Shown here one piece after another: positions 13,425 to 18,866 of a stretch of DNA of 18,866 bases (positions are counted from its first letter, which is position 1; every line of letters starts with the position of its first letter). The stretch lies in contig JACPBJ010000069.1 of NCBI GenBank assembly GCA_016180375.1, forward strand, positions 1 to 18,866, read 5' to 3'. Source of the stretch: Nitrososphaerota archaeon. Lineage in GTDB: Archaea > Thermoproteota > Nitrososphaeria > Nitrososphaerales > UBA57. The notes under the pieces are model-generated. The model had not been told where the DNA came from and searched no databases. It saw nothing but the letters and a program-made list of their open reading frames with translations. Both the position numbers and the translations under genes were made by a program.

Positions 13425-13982
13425 TCACTCACCAAGTTTGAATCTCTGCAAGTCCGTGTATATAGGACCTGAACTTGTAAGGTCGCTTTTCTTAAGTTTA
13501 AACTCTGTAAAAAGCTGAGTACCAAACTTCATTCCTGCACCATCTCTAATAACTTCCAGCAACTTGTCCCTTTCCCTACCACTCTTCACCCTTGCAACAG
13601 TAAGATGCGGCTCAAATTGTTTGTCAGGTTTGAACCTTAGACCTGATAGGGAAGATACCACTTCATCAGCCACCTGCTTGAGTTTTGCCTGAGAACCAGC
13701 ATCAACTCCTACCCATATTACGTTTATTCTGTGAGGGCCCGGGAATACTCCTGTTCCTGTAAACTCGACTCCGAAACTTGGGAGTCTTATCTCCGAAAGC
13801 TTTCCTACGATCAGAGAAGCCTCTTCCTCTGAAATCTCGCCAAGAAAGAGTAATGTAAAGTGCAGATTCTGCACGTCAACAATCTTCAAATCTGCTCCAG
13901 TACTTGCTATTTGCTCTTGGAAAGCCATGATCGAGCTTCGCACCTTCTGATCGTCCATGTCCATTGCTATGAAGGCGCGCAT
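13425..13982 (-). CDS. thpR: RNA 2',3'-cyclic phosphodiesterase / 2'-5' RNA ligase family protein
   Basis: From ATG 13982 the product is 185 residues, the usual length for the LigT/ThpR family of the 2H phosphoesterases. The two catalytic motifs are HFTL (41-44) and HLTV (126-129). MRAFIAMDM at the start is typical, and supports this ATG over an upstream one at 14048, which would overlap the divergent gene. On the minus strand TTAATATC (complement of 14004-14011) lies about 26 nt upstream, giving a leaderless transcript. It heads the operon with cca and the COG2112 kinase; the in vivo substrate may be tRNA pieces or cyclic-phosphate ends, which is inference. Confidence 0.92.
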   Translation of the reverse strand: MRAFIAMDMDDQKVRSSIMAFQEQIASTGADLKIVDVQNLHFTLLFLGEISEEEASLIVGKLSEIRLPSFGVEFTGTGVFPGPHRINVIWVGVDAGSQAKLKQVADEVVSSLSGLRFKPDKQFEPHLTVARVKSGRERDKLLEVIRDGAGMKFGTQLFTEFKLKKSDLTSSGPIYTDLQRFKLGE

Positions 13983-14020
13983 AAGGCGTCGGAGATTAGA
14001 AATGATATTAAGTTTCCAAT
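13983..14020. promoter_or_regulatory. Short divergent promoter region thpR / UPF0200
   Basis: Only 38 bp separate the two divergent starts. GATATTAA at 14004-14011 read on the minus strand is a TATA-like TTAATATC about 26 nt from the thpR ATG. For the rightward gene no clear TATA box is at the right distance from ATG 14021; a start at the later TTG 14042 would sit better with the same element. Confidence 0.4.
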
Positions 14021-14602
14021 ATGATTGCTTGGCGCATTCTATTGCCAAATCGCAAAATCATATGCGTTACAGGCATGCCCGGTGCGGGCAAGTCTACCTT
14101 TGCACAAGTAGCAAAGGACATCGGCTTTGAAGTCATAAACATGGGCGATGCAGTTAGAGAGGAGACTCTTCGCCAAAACTTGGAACTAACTGACGCAAAT
14201 CTTGGTAGTGTGATGTTGACTATCAGAAAGAAGTATGGTGAATCTGCAGTTGCTCAACTCTGCATCGAGAGTATCGAGAGGTCAAACAGTAACTTGTTTG
14301 TTATAGATGGACTAAGAAGCATCCAAGAAATAGATGCCTTCAAGAAGGTTGGAAATGTTAAGGTACTCTCGATACAGGCTTCACCCGGCACTCGATACAA
14401 GTTTCTCACCTCAAGAAGGAGAAAGGATGCTCCCGTAGATGAGAGAACATTCACGGAAAGGGATGCTCGTGAATTGAAAGTGGGCATAGGCGGAGCCATA
14501 GCCCTCGCTGATCATGTTATAGTGAACAACCGCATTACCATCGATGAATTCAAGAAAAGATCTTTAGAGTTTCTCAGACGTGTAAAAGAGGAACGCCAGT
14601 GA
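14021..14602 (+). CDS. UPF0200 family P-loop kinase-like protein
   Basis: A 193-residue P-loop protein of the archaeal UPF0200 family, related to nucleotide and dephospho-CoA kinases. Walker A is GMPGAGKST at 18-26. INMGDAVREE, then LFVIDGLRSIQEID (a Walker B-like strand) and SRRRKDAP followed by FTERDARELKVGIGGAIALADHVIVNN are family blocks. The substrate is unknown. Start is uncertain between ATG 14021 and TTG 14042; the kinase fold begins only at about residue 11, so either is possible. Its TGA overlaps the GTG of the UPF0201 gene (GTGA), a tight operon seen for this pair in many archaea. Confidence 0.88.
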   Translation: MIAWRILLPNRKIICVTGMPGAGKSTFAQVAKDIGFEVINMGDAVREETLRQNLELTDANLGSVMLTIRKKYGESAVAQLCIESIERSNSNLFVIDGLRSIQEIDAFKKVGNVKVLSIQASPGTRYKFLTSRRRKDAPVDERTFTERDARELKVGIGGAIALADHVIVNNRITIDEFKKRSLEFLRRVKEERQ

Positions 14603-15009
14603 AACCAGTCAACGTAGATATAGAAATTGAAGTAACCGCATATCTGAATCCGTCAGAGGGCTTAGAGAAAGTAGCATCAGCCATCAAGAACATCATTCCA
14701 AGCAGTAATCCAAGAAGAAGAGAAGACTCGGTTATTGCTGAGGTGAGCAGTATTGGAGATCTTCAGAAAATTTACGAACAAACAAGATCTAGGCAAACAC
14801 TGGGCGTGGTTCGGAACCGTCTACTACGCAATCTTTCTAGCGACGAAACGTTCGTTTTTTTGAATAGGCAGGCTGCTTTTGCAGGAGCTATAGTTACCTG
14901 CGACGACGATAATGAATCTCCTCTAGGAGCGATCAAATTGACTTTACGATCATCCAAAATTATGGAAGTTATTGATTGGATTGCTCCCCGTCTGGATAGG
15001 GAACGGTAA
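14599..15009 (+). CDS. UPF0201 family protein (predicted RNA-binding, COG1325)
   Basis: The 136-residue product matches UPF0201: an N-terminal beta strand (VDIEIEVTAYLNPSE), the VASAIKNIIP helix, then TRSRQTLGVVRNRLLRNLSSDETFVFLNRQAAFAGAIV, the most conserved block. The family was once proposed as an exosome-associated RNA-binding protein from conserved gene neighbourhoods, without biochemical proof that I know of. The GTG start at 14599 overlaps the upstream TGA. The last 41 bases overlap the 3' end of the convergent RNase Z gene. Confidence 0.88.
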   Translation: MKPVNVDIEIEVTAYLNPSEGLEKVASAIKNIIPSSNPRRREDSVIAEVSSIGDLQKIYEQTRSRQTLGVVRNRLLRNLSSDETFVFLNRQAAFAGAIVTCDDDNESPLGAIKLTLRSSKIMEVIDWIAPRLDRER

Positions 15010-15901
15010 TCCTCAACATGTCTTCGGCTGCTATTGTATCTTTGTGAATAGTTCTTGCCTGTTCAACAAGAGGAGTAACATCTTTGTAACGAGAGCTGAA
15101 GTGTGTCAGAACAAGTTTTTTCACTCCAGCTTTCTCAGCAAGTTCGGCTGCTTCTTTAGCTGTTGAGTGATATCTTTCTACTGCTAATTCTGATTGGTCA
15201 TCACCGAAGGTTGAATCGAAAATCAGAAGATCAGCATTCTTGAAGAATTTTGCAAGTTTCTTTATCGGTCTCGTATCACCGGAAATTCCTATTTTTCTCC
15301 CTGGTCTTGGAGGGCCTGCGACATCGCTGGGCTTGAAAATTCTTCCCCTATACTTTACATTCCTTCCATCTTGCAGGACCCCCCATTTCTCTTTTGGAAT
15401 ACCGAACCCTGTGGCTTTCTCTGGGTAGAAGACACCACTTCTGGGGAACTCCTCAAGCAGATATGCGTAATCCGTAGAGGTATGCTCTGCCAAGCACGCT
15501 TTGATAACATAGTCGTCAGTTCGCACCACTACGCCCTCCCTCACCTCTTTCACATACAACTCGTATGTCAGGCCGAAGCCTAGAAGCCGCATGTTCTCTT
15601 TTATGAATTCGATTATCCCTTTTGGACCAAAAACATGGACCGGCTTCGACCTATCGTACATCGACATACTCTGAAGAATCCCCAAAACTCCTATTGAATG
15701 GTCCCCATGCATGTGAGTGATGAAAATTCTAGTTTCTTTGTTTAGCCCTAAACCAGCATTCAGCAAGTTTCTTTGGACCCCCTCACCAGCATCAAATATC
15801 ATGAGTTCCGATCCCCTTCTAACCGCTACAGAGCTCAAACCCCGATCACGCGTTGGGACTGCAGACGAAGTTCCCAAGAAGACTACGGTCAAGTCTACCA
15901 T
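14969..15901 (-). CDS. rnz: Ribonuclease Z (tRNA 3' endonuclease)
   Basis: RNase Z cuts the 3' trailer from tRNA precursors, so that the CCA enzyme can act. The 310-residue product is a metallo-beta-lactamase fold protein: FLGTSSAVPTRDR at the N terminus, the metal motif HMHGDH at 63-68, and further ligands H140 (AEHTS), D209 (SGDT) and H267 (LTHFSSRY). The GFGIPKEKWGVLQDG segment near 165-179 and PGRKIGISGDTRP are typical of the RNase Z branch. ATG 15901 comes five bases after the methyltransferase stop. The C-terminal codons overlap the convergent UPF0201 gene by 41 bp. Confidence 0.95.
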   Translation of the reverse strand: MVDLTVVFLGTSSAVPTRDRGLSSVAVRRGSELMIFDAGEGVQRNLLNAGLGLNKETRIFITHMHGDHSIGVLGILQSMSMYDRSKPVHVFGPKGIIEFIKENMRLLGFGLTYELYVKEVREGVVVRTDDYVIKACLAEHTSTDYAYLLEEFPRSGVFYPEKATGFGIPKEKWGVLQDGRNVKYRGRIFKPSDVAGPPRPGRKIGISGDTRPIKKLAKFFKNADLLIFDSTFGDDQSELAVERYHSTAKEAAELAEKAGVKKLVLTHFSSRYKDVTPLVEQARTIHKDTIAAEDMLRITVPYPDGEQSNQ

Positions 15902-15906
15902 TTACA

Positions 15907-16962
15907 TCAGCTGCTAGTTGCTCTGTATTCAGAGACTACCCTTGTAAGGCTTCTGTGTACTCTTATTCTGTGGCTGTTCGCAAGAGTAAAACCTTCTACC
16001 TGAACATTCAACGAGCTAGGATGCACAATTATGGCATATCTTCCTTGATCAAGAACATCAGATGCGCTTTTGAAAAAATCTTTGATGAGTTCTCTTTGGC
16101 TAGAGCCAGTCATTGGCGCTATTCTGCCATATGGCATATCGGTAGCAACTCCATCAACATTGCAAAGAGGAAGAGCTCGCGCGTCTCCTTGTATGATGGA
16201 AGAATATGAAGGTGCAAGAGCTTTAAGGTTTTCTAAAGCTCCCCTGCACATATTTTGGAAGAGGTCGATACCTATGGCATCAAAGCCCATCAGCGAAGCC
16301 TCAATAACAATGCTACCAGAGCCGCAGAACGGGTCAAGGAAGAATTCTCCACTCTTAATTCTGCTCAGATTCACGAGGGCTCGGGAGAATTTTGGAAATA
16401 GGGCAGCGGTATAGAAGAAAGGGCGCATTTTTGGCCTGCGCTTTTCCCATTTTTGCTGTGCCTTTGATGCAAGAGGATAGCCTATGCTTATCAAGTGTCC
16501 TCTATCTGCCGCAACCAGAATTACATCTGGATTCTGCATAGATACTCTGATTCTTGGATCAGTTTTCTTGATCAACGCGGCTATCTTGCTTTCAACAGTT
16601 ACGGAAGATGAGCTACCCGCCAGATCATAGCAGTCAACCCTGAAAGTTTCTATCCCATCCATCATACCTGAGGAAAACACCATCTCAGCTGATTTGTCGA
16701 TGTTTTCCGGTTTAATCGTTCCCAGATGCGAGCATGCCGAAATAGTGTAAGCAACTCTTTCGAGAATTTTATCTGCACGATTCAAGTTGCTTGCTTTCAA
16801 AAGAACGAATCTCTCTTCTGCTTCTTTAACGGAGAAAGGCACATCGTAAGATTCTATTAATGCGCAAACTTCAGAGCGCCCCAAGGTTCCACTATCTCCT
16901 GATAGTATGAAAAAATAATCATTGATTGATTTCATTGGTTTACGGAAAATTTCAGCGTTCAA
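15907..16962 (-). CDS. THUMP-type tRNA guanine-N2 methyltransferase (Trm-G10-like)
   Basis: A 351-residue protein with an N-terminal RNA-binding region of THUMP type (about 1-165) and a C-terminal Rossmann methyltransferase. SAM motif I is DPFCGSGS at 210-217, preceded by MRPFFYTAALFPKFSRALVNLS, and the catalytic motif IV is TDMPYGR at 274-280. The layout matches archaeal Trm-G10 enzymes that methylate G10 of tRNA. DMPY replaces the more usual DPPY. The start is TTG 16962, overlapping the prs stop by 11 bp, or ATG 16935 (residue 10), which precedes the first predicted strand and is equally likely. It is between prs and rnz in one leftward unit. Confidence 0.9.
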   Translation of the reverse strand: MNAEIFRKPMKSINDYFFILSGDSGTLGRSEVCALIESYDVPFSVKEAEERFVLLKASNLNRADKILERVAYTISACSHLGTIKPENIDKSAEMVFSSGMMDGIETFRVDCYDLAGSSSSVTVESKIAALIKKTDPRIRVSMQNPDVILVAADRGHLISIGYPLASKAQQKWEKRRPKMRPFFYTAALFPKFSRALVNLSRIKSGEFFLDPFCGSGSIVIEASLMGFDAIGIDLFQNMCRGALENLKALAPSYSSIIQGDARALPLCNVDGVATDMPYGRIAPMTGSSQRELIKDFFKSASDVLDQGRYAIIVHPSSLNVQVEGFTLANSHRIRVHRSLTRVVSEYRATSS

Positions 16963-17842
16963 GAGTTCTGTAATGGTTAGCTATCATTGGAGTTACATCT
17001 ATCTTGCTCGCTGGGGAAGGTATAGAATTTGTGGCAACGACTTCTTCTACACCTGCCGTCAAAATGTCGTTATGCGCATTTCCCAAAAGTAATGCATGTG
17101 TGCAAACGGTGATTATTCTGCCAGCTCCGTTCTTTTTTAGAAACTTCGTGGCTCTTTGAATACTTGTACCAGTGCTTATCATGTCATCTACAATAACGAC
17201 ATCTCTCCCATTCAGGTTTGGAATGCTATCCTCTATGGTTACCTCTCCTGTAACTCTGTCGCGGACCTTCTTCAATGCTGTACTTTCCAAGTTTAGCAAT
17301 CGAGCAAAAGCCTGAACCCTGTTCTGCCCTCCGTAATCAGGCGAAAGTGCCAGAGGGTTTGAAAGTTCGAAATTCTTTCTGACATGCTCTGCAAGAAGAG
17401 GGATTGCGGACACACTGTAGGCGGGGAAGGAGAAATATCCGAGACCTCTGGAACTATGGATATCTATCGTTAGAAGGGATTTGATGCCTACAGAGCGGAG
17501 AAGATGCGCAAGCACTCCGAGGCTGATTACCTCACCTTTTTGGAATTCTCTGTCCTGTCTTGCGTATGCCAGATATGGAACTAAAGCAAGAACTTCGGCT
17601 CCCTCTTCGCTGAGTTTGTGGCATAAAAGAAAGAGCTGCATGATGCGCATGTCAGCAGGTGGGTAAGTGCTCTGAACCACGATGACCTTCTTGTTTCTGA
17701 CATCTGAGATCAGCCTTACCTTGCTTTCCGCATCTGGAAATAATCTGAATTCAAGGTCAACAATCTCTGCATTTAGAGCCTTGGCCAGCTTTTCACCAAG
17801 CTCCGGTGAAGCTGGTCCGGGAGCTACTAGCCAATCGCTCAT
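16952..17842 (-). CDS. prs: Ribose-phosphate pyrophosphokinase (PRPP synthetase)
   Basis: Makes PRPP from ribose 5-phosphate and ATP for nucleotide, His and Trp synthesis. The 296-residue length suits the archaeal form. YARQDREF at 93-100 holds the catalytic-site Arg and Gln, DIHS at 127-130 and SPDYGG at 167-172 contact substrates and metal, and VVIVDDMISTGTS at 215-227 is the PRPP-binding loop. The flexible catalytic loop region (LKKVRDRVTGE) follows the usual pattern. It is first in the prs-trm-rnz unit; a TATA-like TTATTAAG on the minus strand near 17870-17878 is about 30 nt before the ATG. Confidence 0.95.
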   Translation of the reverse strand: MSDWLVAPGPASPELGEKLAKALNAEIVDLEFRLFPDAESKVRLISDVRNKKVIVVQSTYPPADMRIMQLFLLCHKLSEEGAEVLALVPYLAYARQDREFQKGEVISLGVLAHLLRSVGIKSLLTIDIHSSRGLGYFSFPAYSVSAIPLLAEHVRKNFELSNPLALSPDYGGQNRVQAFARLLNLESTALKKVRDRVTGEVTIEDSIPNLNGRDVVIVDDMISTGTSIQRATKFLKKNGAGRIITVCTHALLLGNAHNDILTAGVEEVVATNSIPSPASKIDVTPMIANHYRTLER

Positions 17843-17996
17843 TGCAGACGATATGGAAGGGCGGTTACAGTGCCTTAATAACTGATAGCCTGTTAAAAAT
17901 TGCTATTTCTTTATCTATTTTTTCAATATTTTTGATACTCAACGCTTCCTTTCGGCTAATTAACGCGTTTACTCATATCAAGAAGTTACAAAGATG
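17843..17996 (-). promoter_or_regulatory. Intergenic region upstream of prs
   Basis: This 154-bp AT-rich gap lies downstream of the decarboxylase and upstream of prs. It holds a TATA-like TTATTAAG (complement of about 17870-17878) suited to prs. A run of five T on the minus strand (complement of about 17896-17900) could end the decarboxylase transcript. No gene is seen. Confidence 0.4.
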
Positions 17997-18866
17997 CTAG
18001 AAATTCTCGGCGATTATGCCGCCTTCTCTTTCGAATAACTCCTCAATGCTTTCGCCCTTGCGCACTAATTGGATTTCTCCGTTCATTCTGCGCATTAATA
18101 CTGGAGGTTTCGTCTGGCAGTGAAATGGCATGTTGAATACGATAGAATATGCGCCAACATTCTTGAACACAACGTACTTGTCCCTCTCCGCACCAGAAAG
18201 ATTTGATGATGGCGATGTAGGGAAGATATCATACGTATCGCAGAGCCTTCCTGCGAGGTTCAGTTTGGTGTCGTCCATTTTATCCGACCTTGGGATTACT
18301 TCCTGAGGATACATTTGATGCAAAAGTGCTGCATCCAAGAGTAGATGATAGCCAGCATCGACTATGACGAACTTCTGCCCTCCGTAGACTTTCGTGTTCA
18401 CAATTCTCGAAACAAGCATTGCTGCTTCTGCTGCTAGATATCTTCCACTTTCAATTATCAGTGTGAATCTGCATCCAAGAGTCTCGGAAAGCGCATTGAG
18501 CTTTCCAGAAACCAGCAGCCCAATCTCTTCAGGTGTAGCAACCGGCGTGCCGTAGAATACAGGTGTGCCTCCTCCAATATCAAGTACTTTAACGTCAAGG
18601 TTGGGAAATTCCTTGCGCATCTTTTGGACAAAAGATTCCAATTTGTCGAGTGCGTGAATGAAACATGTAGGATCTTCTATTTGAGAGCCAAGATGGAAAT
18701 GGAAGCCTTCGAATTTGAGGGAAGGTGTAACAAGTATCTTCCTGAGCAAGTTGGACGCACTGTCAACAGTTGAGCCATTGAACGGAACGCCAAACTTTCC
18801 ATTTCTGTAAGATGCTCTGACTTCAGCTTTTACGCCAACTTCTGGATTGATCCTTATCATTGTATT
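17997..18866 (-). CDS. Fold-III PLP-dependent decarboxylase, LysA-like (partial, N terminus outside window)
   Basis: At least 289 residues are visible; the frame is open to the window edge, so the ATG at 18860 is internal and the PLP-lysine region of the barrel lies outside. Visible family blocks are RINPEV, KFGVPF, FHFHLGSQI, DIGGGTPVFYG, an ESGRYLAAEA block (EPGR in most), VDAGYH and AGRLCDTYDIF (like the GPLCES/T-x-D motif carrying the active-site Cys). Diaminopimelate decarboxylase is the nearest common name, but the usual GAYG…YN segment near the end reads GAYSIVFNMPF followed by HCQTKPPVLM, without the Tyr-Asn pair. Another carboxylated substrate is possible. It is separated from prs by 154 bp. 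Confidence 0.82.
   Translation of the reverse strand, partial: NTMIRINPEVGVKAEVRASYRNGKFGVPFNGSTVDSASNLLRKILVTPSLKFEGFHFHLGSQIEDPTCFIHALDKLESFVQKMRKEFPNLDVKVLDIGGGTPVFYGTPVATPEEIGLLVSGKLNALSETLGCRFTLIIESGRYLAAEAAMLVSRIVNTKVYGGQKFVIVDAGYHLLLDAALLHQMYPQEVIPRSDKMDDTKLNLAGRLCDTYDIFPTSPSSNLSGAERDKYVVFKNVGAYSIVFNMPFHCQTKPPVLMRRMNGEIQLVRKGESIEELFEREGGIIAENF

Noticed and set aside
13983..14048. N-terminal extension of thpR to 14048
   Set aside because: It would overlap the divergent UPF0200 gene, and MRAFIAMDM at 13982 is the normal family start with a TATA-like box about 26 nt upstream.
15853..16209. 118-codon plus-strand frame
   Set aside because: It is antisense to the rnz start and to the methyltransferase, both of which carry full family motifs.
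1..18866. CRISPR array, insertion sequence, tRNA or rRNA gene
   Set aside because: No regularly spaced repeats, transposase-like frame, terminal repeats, cloverleaf or rRNA sequence was found by reading the intergenic regions. Covariance searches were not possible here.

Overview
The window looks like a chromosomal segment of an archaeon, most likely Thaumarchaeota/Nitrososphaeria or a close relative. Archaeal markers are a class I (archaeal-type) CCA-adding enzyme, a THEP1-type NTPase, the UPF0200/UPF0201 pair, a DUF373 membrane protein, a COG2112 kinase, archaeal RNase Z, a Trm-G10-type THUMP methyltransferase and archaeal-style PRPP synthetase. Many starts are TTG or GTG with a TATA-like element about 25-30 nt upstream, as expected for leaderless mRNAs. 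The lineage call is inferred from gene content and order; no rRNA or tRNA gene is present to anchor it.

Layout. 1-156: a GC-rich stretch, possibly the tail of an upstream gene, then a leader. 157-525: a small protein joining one Clp-N repeat to half of an Hsp20 domain. 522-1725: leftward rnhB and a THEP1-type NTPase. 1817-4632: rightward coiled-coil protein, DUF373 membrane protein and cis-prenyltransferase. 4633-6113: the least ordinary part, with short ORFs, perfect inverted repeats in promoter positions, an in-frame amber codon, and a winged-helix gene whose N-terminal coiled coil is in another frame. 6152-9522: a BtuF-like cytosolic protein, MetRS, a C2HC zinc-finger peptide and a GNAT acetyltransferase. 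9523-9820: noncoding, with imperfect repeats. 9821-11263: a secreted, membrane-anchored beta-propeller (Vgb-like). 11306-13982: leftward operon of 2'-5' RNA ligase-like protein, CCA-adding enzyme and COG2112 kinase. 14021-15009: rightward UPF0200-UPF0201. 14969-17842: leftward PRPP synthetase, tRNA methyltransferase and RNase Z. 17997-18866: the C-terminal part of a fold-III PLP decarboxylase of the LysA type, cut by the window edge.

Functionally, 11.3-17.8 kb is rich in tRNA maturation: 3' trimming (RNase Z), CCA addition, G10 methylation and an RNA ligase/phosphodiesterase-like protein, with a kinase and two conserved uncharacterised proteins alongside. The left part is housekeeping (RNase HII, polyprenyl synthesis for glycan carriers, MetRS). 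The most interesting items are the Clp-N/half-Hsp20 fusion, the two nested dyads upstream of 4722, the dyad between divergent small genes at 5693-5712, the amber-interrupted small ORF at 5058-5315, the frameshifted coiled-coil/winged-helix gene, and a Cca protein with Asn where the family's third catalytic carboxylate is expected.
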